A DNA stretch of 64,000 nucleotides from Asticcacaulis biprosthecium C19 (GTDB taxonomy: Bacteria > Pseudomonadota > Alphaproteobacteria > Caulobacterales > Caulobacteraceae). The stretch lies in NCBI RefSeq assembly GCF_000204015.1, contig NZ_GL883076.1:62001-126000 (forward strand), written 5' to 3'. The notes below the pieces were generated by a model. That model worked only from the letters and a program-made list of their open reading frames with translations. It was not told the origin of the DNA and made no database searches. Below, one piece after another: positions 16,328-24,303 of this stretch; within the stretch, counting starts at the first letter, position 1; each line of letters opens with the position of its first letter. The position numbers and the translations under genes were made by a program.

Positions 16328-17001
16328 GCTGCGGCTTCCCGTTCGGATTCACGAATTTTTGCGATGAGTTCTGCCCCGAATTCAGCGATGTTCTCGTAGG
16401 CTTTTTCAAGATTGTTCGACGTTTTGCCGAGATCGTAGATCGTGCCCCCGCGGAGGAATATCTGGGAATACGCGTCCCGGTCATAGATTTCGGTATTGAA
16501 GGTCGGGATCGGGCTCTCTTTGAACTGTTGAACGATGATCTTCGAGGCCCGCGATTTCACATACTTGGTCATGGTGAAGAGCAGCGCAAACGGGATTTCA
16601 CGGCGCATCATCTTGAAGTCGAGCTTCATATTCTTGATGACTTGAACAGCCGCCTCTGCATCCTGCTGCTGTTCCTTGCAAGGGATCACGATGAAGTCGC
16701 TGGCGGAGATAGCGTAACCCATTGTCTTTGAGGACGTCCCTTCGAGATCCACAATGACGAAGGCATCCTTGGCAGCCGCCTTCTCAATGAGTTCGAGGAT
16801 GTTCTCTTCGGTGACACCGCCGGCGACGCTGAGACGTTCCGGCACAGCACCCGGCTTTTGGGCCCAGCTTGAAATCGGACGCCGCGGATCGGCATCAATG
16901 ATCGTCACACCGGTTTTTTGAGCCAGAAAACAACCAAGAAGCAGCGCTGTCGTGGTCTTGCCAGACCCACCCTTGGAATTGGCAAATGTAATCACTGGCA
17001 T
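16324..17001 (-). CDS. parA: ParA-family partition ATPase
   Basis: The 225-aa protein has the deviant Walker A KGGSGKTT (residues 10-17) with the signature lysine, a VTIIDADPRRPISSW switch region and IVDLEG as Walker B. At this size it is a type Ib (ParF-like) ATPase without an N-terminal DNA-binding domain. That fits a small RHH partner encoded immediately downstream. It drives segregation of plasmid copies along the nucleoid. The gene lies 276 bp after repA in the same direction, with the presumed centromere between them. Confidence 0.9.
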   Translation of the reverse strand: MPVITFANSKGGSGKTTTALLLGCFLAQKTGVTIIDADPRRPISSWAQKPGAVPERLSVAGGVTEENILELIEKAAAKDAFVIVDLEGTSSKTMGYAISASDFIVIPCKEQQQDAEAAVQVIKNMKLDFKMMRREIPFALLFTMTKYVKSRASKIIVQQFKESPIPTFNTEIYDRDAYSQIFLRGGTIYDLGKTSNNLEKAYENIAEFGAELIAKIRESEREAAA

Positions 17002-17040
17002 GGGGCGTCCTCATCAAACCGCTTGAGCTACCCTATCGGG

Positions 17041-17183
17041 CAATATCGTAGGGTCCGATATCGCCCAATATTGGTTAATATTGCGTTACTCAATAGGCCT
17101 CGATAGCGAACAATATTGCGCACTATCGCGTCAAGCCGTGCGATACAATTCAATATTGCCCGCTATTGGGCCGCGCAATATTG
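17041..17183. repeat. CAATATTG palindrome array, probable centromere/operator (parS)
   Basis: The 8-bp palindrome CAATATTG occurs four times (17066, 17111, 17151, 17176). Near-matches CAATATCG (17041) and TAATATTG (17077), and several CTATCG/CTATTG half-forms, lie between them. The array sits 40-180 bp upstream of parA in an AT-rich patch. Small RHH partition proteins bind such short iterated sites both as centromere and as operator. Confidence 0.65.
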
Positions 17184-17277
17184 AAGGGCACCCTAGACGC
17201 CCGTGCAGAACCCTAGGGTTTGATAGGGTGCAGTACTTATCTACGCCGCTATTGCACTGGCAAGGGGAGGGGAGGCG

Positions 17278-18405
17278 CTATCGCTTGCTCAATGGCGCCC
17301 GCTCATGTCGCTTCTTACAAAAAGCCAAAAACGCAGCGTTCGGGCTTTTGAGTTCGGGGCTACCGCTATCGCGCCACCAGCTTACCCACTCATGGAATAG
17401 GCCCTGCACGTCATAACCTGGTGCGGCCTTACGAGCCTTCGCAAAGCAATCGGCATCAATCTTCGGTTCTCCCGTCGACGCGCCTGCTGCCGCAATTGCT
17501 TTGTTCTTAAATTTCGCCGAGCGTCGGTTTGTGAAGACGACATTCTCGTCCTGGATGTCGATGGCATAGTCAGGAAAATGGTGGTGCTCTTCGTCCTGCT
17601 TGACGATGGTTTTCACCAGCCGACGGAATTCCCGCGACGTCGAGGTCGATCCGCATTTCTTTTGAAGGATTTCAAAAGAAATAGCCCAACTCGGTTGCTG
17701 CCCGCAATGCTTTCGTGCCAGTTCGTACATCCTGCGCTCAAGCGGCTTCCGGAGCCGGAAATAGTCCCGGTGCAGCGTGAGGACTTCCTTGGCCTGAATG
17801 GCGTTGAATACCCAGTCGGCCAGTTTGATTTCCACCTCCTGCATTCGTCCGTCTCGCGTAGCCCGGACTATCTTCGACCCTTCAATCAAACCGAAGTTCT
17901 CAAAAACCTCCTGCCCACCCGTCGCGACGTTGGTGCTGATGCGGGTACCGGCCAATCGCTCCAGCGCCGATTTTAACCCCTCGTAGGCTTCGCCATTTGT
18001 CATTCGATTAGTCGCAACGAGAAAGTCCCAGGCCTTCATGCGCACGGTCTGGGCAACAGGCCGCCCCTGGTTTAACGCGGCGATCGTCTGGCTGATACAA
18101 TAGATCAAAATATCCCGATCGTGGACGGTCGCCATGCCGCGCACAGATGGCGCGACTTCAACGAAGACATTACCGTGCTGGTATTTCCTGATGTTGAGGT
18201 CAGGCTTGGTCGAAAGGGAAAAAATAGGGTGCTCCATCGAGGCCATATCCGCCTTGGGAACAGCGTCCAGGATATCGCAGACGAACAAATCGCTCTCATG
18301 CCGTGTCGGGAGGAGGGGAGAGCGGCTATGATCTCCGCGATCGGTATCTTCAGTGTCTGATTCGATCAGGTCCAACTGAGGCTGTGCAGGTTTTTCTTTC
18401 GCCAT
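17278..18405 (-). CDS. repA: Plasmid replication initiator protein RepA
   Basis: The 375-aa protein matches the RepA/RPA replication initiators of alphaproteobacterial plasmids: HESDLFVCDILDAVPKADMA, then MEHPIFSLSTKPD, YQHGNVFVEVAPSVRGMATV, HDRDILIYCISQTIAALNQG, and the winged-helix part RDYFRLRKPLERRMYELARK. It would bind the iterons upstream and open the origin with DnaA. The ATG at 18405 is preferred over a TTG at 18435. The start codon lies inside an iteron-like sequence (minus strand TGTGTGTGAAATG), so Rep bound there would block its own expression. Confidence 0.9.
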   Translation of the reverse strand: MAKEKPAQPQLDLIESDTEDTDRGDHSRSPLLPTRHESDLFVCDILDAVPKADMASMEHPIFSLSTKPDLNIRKYQHGNVFVEVAPSVRGMATVHDRDILIYCISQTIAALNQGRPVAQTVRMKAWDFLVATNRMTNGEAYEGLKSALERLAGTRISTNVATGGQEVFENFGLIEGSKIVRATRDGRMQEVEIKLADWVFNAIQAKEVLTLHRDYFRLRKPLERRMYELARKHCGQQPSWAISFEILQKKCGSTSTSREFRRLVKTIVKQDEEHHHFPDYAIDIQDENVVFTNRRSAKFKNKAIAAAGASTGEPKIDADCFAKARKAAPGYDVQGLFHEWVSWWRDSGSPELKSPNAAFLAFCKKRHERAPLSKR

Positions 18406-18784
18406 TTCACACACACCCGCCTGAGCAGTCGCCAAGGATTCGACATTTTACACACGCACAGCACTTCGACATTTCACACACACTTTCCAGGCCGTTCGAC
18501 ATTTCACACACACCCTCCCTACACTTCGCTCGAAACCTGCCTGCTCATGACGCCTGTTTTCGACATTTCACCCACACAACAGGCGAAGTATCGACAGTTC
18601 ACACACGTCCGAGACTCGAAGCATCGACATTTCAAACACAGAGTCAAGGCACTTCGACAGTTCACACACGCAACAAACCAATCGGCACGTCAGGGAAGGC
18701 CAAAAATCATAGAAAATTGCTTTCGATAGTTCACCCACGCAGGTTCGACATATCACCCACATTTCTTCGACAGATCACACACAA
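18402..18784. repeat. Iteron array of the replication origin
   Basis: At least ten copies of a 17-19 bp repeat with consensus TTCGACATTTCACACACA start at 18439, 18465, 18495, 18559, 18590, 18623, 18653, 18722, 18744 and 18766, plus a partial copy at 18402-18416 covering the repA start. All have the same orientation. Spacings are mostly 22-33 bp, with two gaps of 64 and 69 bp that fit missing copies. These are Rep-binding iterons, not a CRISPR, because the repeats are short and variable. Confidence 0.9.
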
Positions 18785-18827
18785 ACCCCTTCAAAAACCC
18801 TGTATCGATTCAATAAGTTCCCAACAC

Positions 18828-18885
18828 TTATCCACCGCGTAACACATACATAACACTTATATTAACACTACCGCCCTGTGGATAA
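18828..18885. other. oriV: DnaA boxes flanking an AT-rich segment (origin core)
   Basis: TTATCCACC (18828-18836, plus strand) and a perfect DnaA box TTATCCACA on the minus strand (18877-18885) bracket the AT-rich run 18840-18870, next to the iterons. This is the expected melting region of an iteron-controlled origin. Confidence 0.8.
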
Positions 18886-19069
18886 CTCTTTGGAAAACCC
18901 CGTCTGAGACACCGCAAACATCGTAGTAAGGGGCATTCGAAAAAGAAACCAAACGGAACAAAACCTCCTTCGGGTCCAGCCAAAACGGCTGCAAACCCAA
19001 AAATTTGAGGGCCGCAAACAACCGATTCGCGAATCGCTGCCACCCAAGGTGCATTCGGAATAGGAAGCA
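18886..19069. other. Non-coding spacer beyond the origin
   Basis: No gene or clear signal was recognised between the origin core and the end of the lytic transglycosylase gene. Confidence 0.4.
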
Positions 19070-19915
19070 TCACAACCGCCCCAATCCGGCCAATCTGAGC
19101 CGGTCAAAGACCTCACCCACAGTTCTAGGTCGGCCACCAGACGTGAAAAATATCCGGCCATTCGAGGCCGCCGCGTCCGGAACCAACAAAGATGCCGGCA
19201 GGTAAGGCCTCAATGCGTAGCCTTCCAGAAACCGCAACCCGGCATCTTGCCCAAAGAAATGGAGCATATACAACTCGCTAGCGCTAGGGCGCCGCCCAAA
19301 TTCCGAGGAAAGCACCCGATAGTTTTTAAGCGAAAAAGCCGCCGCAACCTTGGTGCTCAAAGATGCATCCGAACGAAGTGCCAGCAAACGAGCCCGCTCT
19401 CCTCGCGTCGAAGTTTCACACACACCTCGCCTGTTTCGCCAGATCGCCTCTGCGCCGCTAACTCCAAGCGCAGGACCGAATTCCTTCAGGCTACAGAGCC
19501 AGGTATTTTCAGTGAACTGGAACAAGCCAAACGCCGTAGACGTTTGAGCCCCAGCAAAGGGATCAAAGTTGCTTTCCCTCTGGGCCAAGCGAACAAGATA
19601 ACGAGGGTCCATGCCGGCCTCGAAGCCCTCTCGGGCAACCAATGCGACCAATCCCCCAGGCGATCGCAAATTTTTCTCCGCTGTGAAACCGCGCACTGAG
19701 CGCTGCCTGGACAACGTCTCCAAACCGGCCCTGCCCAAGGCGATCCGTACATCCGGGTCATAGGACAACTCATCGAGCAAATCCGGAAAATACCCAGCAT
19801 GAAAGACCTCTGGATCGCGAAGACGAGCTGAACTTGCCGTTGAAGCAAGGCTCGTCACGGAAGTCGTGGCCGTCAGGAGTGCAACAGCAAAGATAGAAAG
19901 CGACCTGCCGAACAT
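19070..19915 (-). CDS. Lytic transglycosylase (SLT family) for conjugation
   Basis: The 281-aa protein has a signal peptide (hydrophobic stretch about residues 7-25, Ala/Ser-rich cleavage region). An SLT domain follows, with the catalytic glutamate in LAQRESNFDPFA (about residue 112) and AFGLFQFTENTWL after it. Such enzymes cut peptidoglycan locally so that the transfer apparatus can cross the wall. The start overlaps the stop of the upstream 140-aa gene (TGATG), and the pair is divergent from the tra operon. The C-terminal half carries YMLHFFGQDAGLRFLE, common in plasmid-borne members. An iteron-like sequence lies within the gene at 19408-19426. Confidence 0.87.
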   Translation of the reverse strand: MFGRSLSIFAVALLTATTSVTSLASTASSARLRDPEVFHAGYFPDLLDELSYDPDVRIALGRAGLETLSRQRSVRGFTAEKNLRSPGGLVALVAREGFEAGMDPRYLVRLAQRESNFDPFAGAQTSTAFGLFQFTENTWLCSLKEFGPALGVSGAEAIWRNRRGVCETSTRGERARLLALRSDASLSTKVAAAFSLKNYRVLSSEFGRRPSASELYMLHFFGQDAGLRFLEGYALRPYLPASLLVPDAAASNGRIFFTSGGRPRTVGEVFDRLRLAGLGRL

Positions 19916-20337
19916 CACACTGCTCGCTTTGTAGGGGAGGGGAATCGCCCTTCGTCGTTCGCCGATGCGACCTTGGCCTCATCTCCAAGGACTATGCGAC
20001 TGACCTTCTCGATGAATTCCCGATAGCTATTGCTTGTTTCGGCGGCTTCGTAGAGCTGCCAAGGCTTTACGCCGAGTTCGAGCATGATGTTGTGAAACAG
20101 CTCAATCTTCGTCGGGCCGCTGACGAGCCTGTAGTTCTCATCCAGGACCGGTGTAATATAAATCTTCAACGTATCCTTATTTATACCTAAATCACGAATT
20201 AAATTTTTTCTCACAAATGCACGTCCGGTGCGTTTTTGTTTCAATAGCATGAATGCATACTGTAACGCCTCGGCAACCCGAGCCGTAATAATATCGGCCG
20301 TATACAGGGCCTCAGGAACGTTCCAAAGATCCACCAT
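19915..20337 (-). CDS. Hypothetical protein co-expressed with the lytic transglycosylase
   Basis: The 140-aa soluble, helical protein is divergent from traA and translationally coupled to the transglycosylase gene. It reads MVDLWNVPEALYTADIITAR, then AFMLLKQKRTGRAFVRKNLI, with TLKIYITPVLDENYRLVSGP in the middle. No family is recognised. Codon composition is less GC-rich in its central part than in the neighbours. Its place at the start of the transfer region suggests a regulator or an accessory of pilus expression or of the oriT complex; this is inference from position only. Confidence 0.6.
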   Translation of the reverse strand: MVDLWNVPEALYTADIITARVAEALQYAFMLLKQKRTGRAFVRKNLIRDLGINKDTLKIYITPVLDENYRLVSGPTKIELFHNIMLELGVKPWQLYEAAETSNSYREFIEKVSRIVLGDEAKVASANDEGRFPSPTKRAV

Positions 20338-20914
20338 CTCATCCCCCCCTTGCCGGACGCTCGTTTAATTCGGCAAAGCCAGGCGAACCTTCACGCACTC
20401 AACTTCGCACAAAAACACATGAAACAAATTGAAAATGTTACGATAATTCGCTGTTGAGGCGAAACCGTCACATGACGCTACTGAGAAGTTGGCCCGCATA
20501 AATCAAAAAAACTCTCAGCGCAACCTGTCGTTTTAGCGGGTAGCATTTTTTTGTTTGGGTTGCGATTGGGCTACGCTGTTGACGTAAAGGAAACAACGCC
20601 TTCACAAGCATCGCTATCAAAAAACAGTCACAGAGCTAAGTATTTGCGAGCCACCGTTCGACGAATCATACATTGAACCGCGCTTAGGCCAATACGGTAT
20701 CGGGCAGGTTTTTTCCGTCGCGAAGCCGGTTTTTCCCGGCCTGATCCCGATAAACCTGAGCTTGTGTCGGCAAAAACCTGCCATGGGCGGAAATCCCCGG
20801 ACAAGGACCAATTTTTTCCGGAATCTACTGTTTTGACAGATAGTTAGGAAAATGTGAATCGTCCGCCGTACCTCGCGGGTACGTCGTAATCTGGTCTCAA
20901 AGGGGCTCTCACAT
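20338..20914. other. 577-bp AT-richer divergent control region, candidate oriT and tra promoter
   Basis: There is no gene here. It contains a small repeat TTCGC-N7-GCGAA (20447-20463), a second CGCTGTTGA sequence near 20574, and a perfect 11-bp inverted repeat GGCAGGTTTTT (20703-20713) / AAAAACCTGCC (20772-20782) with a small GCCGG...CCGGC hairpin inside it. It must hold the promoters for the two divergent transcripts and is the most origin-of-transfer-like stretch of the window. Confidence 0.45.
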
Positions 20915-21259
20915 ATGAAAAAGCTTGTCGCGCAGGCGTCCGATCTGCGGAACCACCTCGTCAACAATACGAACATCGTCGAGGACGCCATTGTCCTTGG
21001 TGCACTGGTCGCCGGTGTCGCCCTGTTCGGCAGCGCAATCGCCGGAACTGACACCACCTTCGCCGCCGCGACGACCACGATCACCAACTGGTCCACCGGT
21101 TCGCTCGGCAAGCTCGCGGCTGTCGCCGGAATCGGTTCGGCCCTGGTCGGCCTGGTCATGAAGTTTGACTGGCGCCTGATTGCCGGCGCCGCCGGCATCG
21201 GTCTCACGGCCGCTACGGGCCCGGGTATCGTCTCCGCCCTGGCAACGGCGACCTTCTAG
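20915..21259 (+). CDS. traA: Conjugative pilin TraA
   Basis: The 114-aa prepilin has a long leader (about 43 residues) with a hydrophobic part VLGALVAGVALFGSAIA and a plausible LepB cleavage before GTDTTF. That gives a mature pilin of about 71 residues with two hydrophobic helices separated by a short basic loop (MKFDWR). This matches F pilin in organisation (51-aa leader, 70-aa mature). It is the first gene of the tra operon, 118 bp before traL, with a stable hairpin in that gap. Confidence 0.85.
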   Translation: MKKLVAQASDLRNHLVNNTNIVEDAIVLGALVAGVALFGSAIAGTDTTFAAATTTITNWSTGSLGKLAAVAGIGSALVGLVMKFDWRLIAGAAGIGLTAATGPGIVSALATATF

Positions 21260-21329
21260 GCGGGGCAGGGGAGGCGTCGTCCTTCCCCTTTTCACACACA
21301 CCCGGCCTTGCCGGAACGAGCGAAACTAA

Positions 21330-21357
21330 CTGGCGCAGTACGGGAATGCTGCGCCAG
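21330..21357 (+). other. Hairpin between traA and traL
   Basis: CTGGCGCAG (21330-21338) and CTGCGCCAG (21349-21357) form a perfect 9-bp stem with a 10-nt loop. No T-run follows, so it is more likely an mRNA-stabilising or partial-termination element that favours pilin over downstream products. Confidence 0.5.
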
Positions 21358-21377
21358 CCCAATGAAGTCTGGTCCAA

Positions 21378-21659
21378 ATGAATACCCGTATCCCCCAACA
21401 TCTCGACGAACCTGAGCGCTATTTCATTTTCACACCGGACGAACTGGTCGTGGTCGTGGCGCCGCTGGTCGTGCTGACCATTGTGAGCAATTTCCTCGTG
21501 GGCCTAATCGTTGCGGCGATCGGCTTTTGGCTGCTTCGCCGGCTCAAAAAGGGAGGCAACCTCAACCGGCTGCTCTGGGCGGCGTACTGGCTTCTGCCAT
21601 CGAGCACGTTCGGCCTCAAGAAGACGCCGGCGTCCCATGAACGCCTGTTGGTCGGTTAG
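21378..21659 (+). CDS. traL: F-type conjugation protein TraL
   Basis: The 93-aa inner-membrane protein shows the TraL pattern: MNTRIPQHLDEPERYFIFTP, then two membrane helices (about 22-58), then WLLPSSTFGLKKTPASHERL. The RIPxxLDxPxR start and the LLPS ending are family hallmarks. It is part of the pilus assembly machinery and lies 3 nt before traE. Confidence 0.88.
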   Translation: MNTRIPQHLDEPERYFIFTPDELVVVVAPLVVLTIVSNFLVGLIVAAIGFWLLRRLKKGGNLNRLLWAAYWLLPSSTFGLKKTPASHERLLVG

Positions 21660-21662
21660 GTC

Positions 21663-22262
21663 ATGGACTTTCAGAAAACCCAAAAGGAGCGGCAACTCTT
21701 CGCGCAGCGGTCGGTTGTGCTCGGCGGACTGCTGGCATTGAGCCTGACGTCGACTGCTGTGCTGTCGCTTTGCCTGATGAACAGCAGCCGGATCATTCTC
21801 GTCCCGACCCTGCCGGCCGACGCAAGCCTGGACGCCAACGGTCATGTCGATGCGGAATATCTCGAAGACATGTCGCGTGACGTCGCCTGGCTCTTCCTCA
21901 ACAAAACACCGGAAACCTCGCGGTATTTCGAGCGCAAGGCCCAAAGGATCATGGACCCGACGAGCTTCGAGGGCGTGAAGGTCGCGCTGGAGAAGGAGAG
22001 CGCCAGGGCCGAGGCTACCCACACCTCCCAGGCCTTCTTCCCGGACGATTTCTTCGAAGACCCTTCGAACCTGTATTCGGAGGTGAGGGGGCGGCTGGTG
22101 ATCATGCAGGGGACGCAGGTGATCGACGACCAACCGAAGATCTACGCCCTCCACTGGAGCAAGACCGGCACCCTGGTCCGACTCCTGTCGATCGCCGAAA
22201 TCGATCCAAAAGACGCCAAAGGCGAAAAGGTCAAACCTATACAAACGTCGGAGGGCATGTGA
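21663..22262 (+). CDS. traE: F-type conjugation protein TraE
   Basis: The 199-aa protein has an N-terminal membrane anchor (about 17-38) and a periplasmic VirB8-like domain, as usual for TraE. The segment LEDMSRDVAWLFLNKTPETS and the ending HWSKTGTLVRLLSIAEIDP support the assignment. It belongs to the inner-membrane assembly platform. Its stop overlaps the traK start. Confidence 0.85.
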   Translation: MDFQKTQKERQLFAQRSVVLGGLLALSLTSTAVLSLCLMNSSRIILVPTLPADASLDANGHVDAEYLEDMSRDVAWLFLNKTPETSRYFERKAQRIMDPTSFEGVKVALEKESARAEATHTSQAFFPDDFFEDPSNLYSEVRGRLVIMQGTQVIDDQPKIYALHWSKTGTLVRLLSIAEIDPKDAKGEKVKPIQTSEGM

Positions 22263-22978
22263 TGACAGCCAAACTCCTATTCGCTGCACCGGTCTTCGGC
22301 GTGGCCTGTTTCGCTTCCCTGGCCTGCGCAGAGGTGATTTCAGTCAAGGACGGGAGGGTCTCCGTCGATGTCTCGGCCATGCAGATGTCGCGGCTGCTTG
22401 TCCAGGGCGAGAAGATCACGGCTGTCCGTAGTCTCGACGACCCGTCCGGGCCCCAGCTGCTCGTGCAAAACGATCCCGCCACCGGCGACGTATTTGTTGG
22501 TTTCGACGGTGATACGGCCGGCCGAACCTTCAGCCTGTTCGTCACCACGGACCAGGGCGAAACGGTCCAGGTCCTGCTGCACCCAGGTGACGGAGCGGCC
22601 AGGACCATCGAACTCGTGCCGGAAATAAAGGCGACAGCTCAGACGGGTGCGGCCTCGCTGAAAGTCAACGGCTATGCTGAGACCGTCACGGCCTTCATGA
22701 AACTGATGTTCAATAGCCAGGTTACTGACGGCGTGACTTACACACCTGTCGACGACGAGGGCGAGACGACCGCGCACCTCAAAATCCGGACCGTTGGCTA
22801 CTACCGCGCTGCCGGCATCCGCGGCATCGTCCTCTACGTCACCAATCGCGATACGGTTCCCCAAGACCTGAAGGCCGAGCAGTTCCTCGTCAAACATGTG
22901 ATTGCCGCCGGTGTGAGCCACGAGATGCTCAAACCGGGCGACAGTGCGCGGGTCTACATCGCGGAGGAGGCCCAGTGA
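22262..22978 (+). CDS. traK: F-type outer-membrane core protein TraK (secretin-like)
   Basis: The 238-aa protein has a signal peptide (LLFAAPVFGVACFASLACA, cleaved before EVISVKDG) and a beta-rich TraK domain ending in KHVIAAGVSHEMLKPGDSAR. TraK is the VirB9 counterpart and joins TraV and TraB in the envelope-spanning core. The ATG at 22262 overlaps the traE stop (TGATG); a GTG one codon earlier is possible. Confidence 0.85.
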   Translation: MTAKLLFAAPVFGVACFASLACAEVISVKDGRVSVDVSAMQMSRLLVQGEKITAVRSLDDPSGPQLLVQNDPATGDVFVGFDGDTAGRTFSLFVTTDQGETVQVLLHPGDGAARTIELVPEIKATAQTGAASLKVNGYAETVTAFMKLMFNSQVTDGVTYTPVDDEGETTAHLKIRTVGYYRAAGIRGIVLYVTNRDTVPQDLKAEQFLVKHVIAAGVSHEMLKPGDSARVYIAEEAQ

Positions 22979-24303
22979 GTATTCCCGACCCGATCCCCGA
23001 GTCCGTCGATGACATCGGCAATCCGAACGTCCAGGCCCGTCGAGGGCAAAACCTTCGCTGGCTTCTGATCGTCGGCGCGGCGGCTGTCCTCGGCGCTCTG
23101 GTCTTCTACATGATGAATTTCAAGAAGCCGGCGGGCGCAGCCGCCGTGCAGCAAAAGGCGCTCGAACAAAGGAGCCTGGCCACGGCCAACGTTGCAGCAC
23201 CGGCCGCAATCAGTCCTGAGGCGGAGAATACGAAGCTGCGCGGCCAGATGGCCGACCTGCAACAGCAACTGCAAACGACTATGGATCAGAACGCCCAACT
23301 TACCAGCCAGAACCAGATGCTCGGACAGCCGGGAGTGGTGCTCAACGATCCCCCTGTCCAAACCTATGTACCCAGAACACGCCAGGGCGCAGCCTACAAC
23401 CAGACGGGCTCGCAACCCCCGGCGCCAGGTGACGCTGCCTCTATTCCCCCCGCTCAGAGTGCAGCGTCACCGCTTTTCGCTGCCACGGCCACGGCAGGGG
23501 AGGGGGCTGGCGCGCCCAAACGGTCTATCCGGCTCCTCACGGTCGGAAATAGCCTTGAAGCGGCCCCAGCGGCTTCAACGGCGGCCGCAGGCACAGCTGG
23601 AGACGGTGCAGGCACGGACAAGGTGAGTATCTACGATAGTTCCCAGTATGTCGCGCCGAATTCCTACGTCTTGGCCAAGGTTCTCGTCGGCGTCGATATG
23701 CAGACCGGCATTGCGTCGACAGCCGATCCCAAGCCGGTTCTATTCCGGATCGAGGGCAGCGCCATTGGCGTGGGCGCCGACGGCAAATACCAGTCAAGCA
23801 ACCTGAACGGCTGCCTGGTGAATGGCGCAGCGTTCGCGGAGCTGTCGAGCGAGAAGGTCTATATCAAGCTGCAGAAGATCACCTGTGCGGTCGACGGAAA
23901 CCATACCCTCGTCTCGAAGGTCGACGGCTACGTCACCTATATGGGCAAGTCCGGGGTCCGCGGGCGCGTTGTCTCGCGGGAAGGCAACTTTGCCGGCAAG
24001 GCGATGGTCGCCGGGACGCTCCAGGGCCTGGGTCAGGCCATGAGCACAAATGTCCAGCGCAGCCAGACCGCCATCACCACGACGGGGACGGGCGGAAGTC
24101 TCGCCACGGTACCGCTTTCGTCCTCCCAGATAGCGCAGGACGCATTGGGCACAGGCGTTGGCAATGCCTCCTCGATGCTCGCCGACTACTACATCAAACG
24201 CGCGGAACAGTATCAACCCGTCATCGAAATGCCGACCGGCATGGATGTCGAGTTGGTCTTCCTCGACGGCTTTCGCTTTACGAATAAAGGCAGCACGAAA
24301 TGA
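22975..24303 (+). CDS. traB: F-type core complex protein TraB (VirB10-like)
   Basis: The 442-aa protein has one N-terminal membrane helix (about 23-42), a coiled-coil segment (about 75-105: LRGQMADLQQQLQTTMDQNA) and a long Ala/Pro-rich linker. The conserved C-terminal beta-barrel region follows (YVLAKVLVGVDMQTG, LNGCLVNGAAFAELSSEKVY, VSREGNFAGKAMVAGTLQGL). It spans the envelope as the VirB10 counterpart. The start is GTG, overlapping the traK stop. Confidence 0.9.
   Translation: MSIPDPIPESVDDIGNPNVQARRGQNLRWLLIVGAAAVLGALVFYMMNFKKPAGAAAVQQKALEQRSLATANVAAPAAISPEAENTKLRGQMADLQQQLQTTMDQNAQLTSQNQMLGQPGVVLNDPPVQTYVPRTRQGAAYNQTGSQPPAPGDAASIPPAQSAASPLFAATATAGEGAGAPKRSIRLLTVGNSLEAAPAASTAAAGTAGDGAGTDKVSIYDSSQYVAPNSYVLAKVLVGVDMQTGIASTADPKPVLFRIEGSAIGVGADGKYQSSNLNGCLVNGAAFAELSSEKVYIKLQKITCAVDGNHTLVSKVDGYVTYMGKSGVRGRVVSREGNFAGKAMVAGTLQGLGQAMSTNVQRSQTAITTTGTGGSLATVPLSSSQIAQDALGTGVGNASSMLADYYIKRAEQYQPVIEMPTGMDVELVFLDGFRFTNKGSTK

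Noticed and set aside
18402-18784. Possible CRISPR array
   Set aside because: The repeats are 17-19 bp, degenerate and irregularly spaced next to repA and DnaA boxes, which is the pattern of iterons; no cas genes are near.
20617-21207. 196-codon minus-strand frame
   Set aside because: It is antisense to the pilin gene and the tra control region; TraA on the other strand is convincing.
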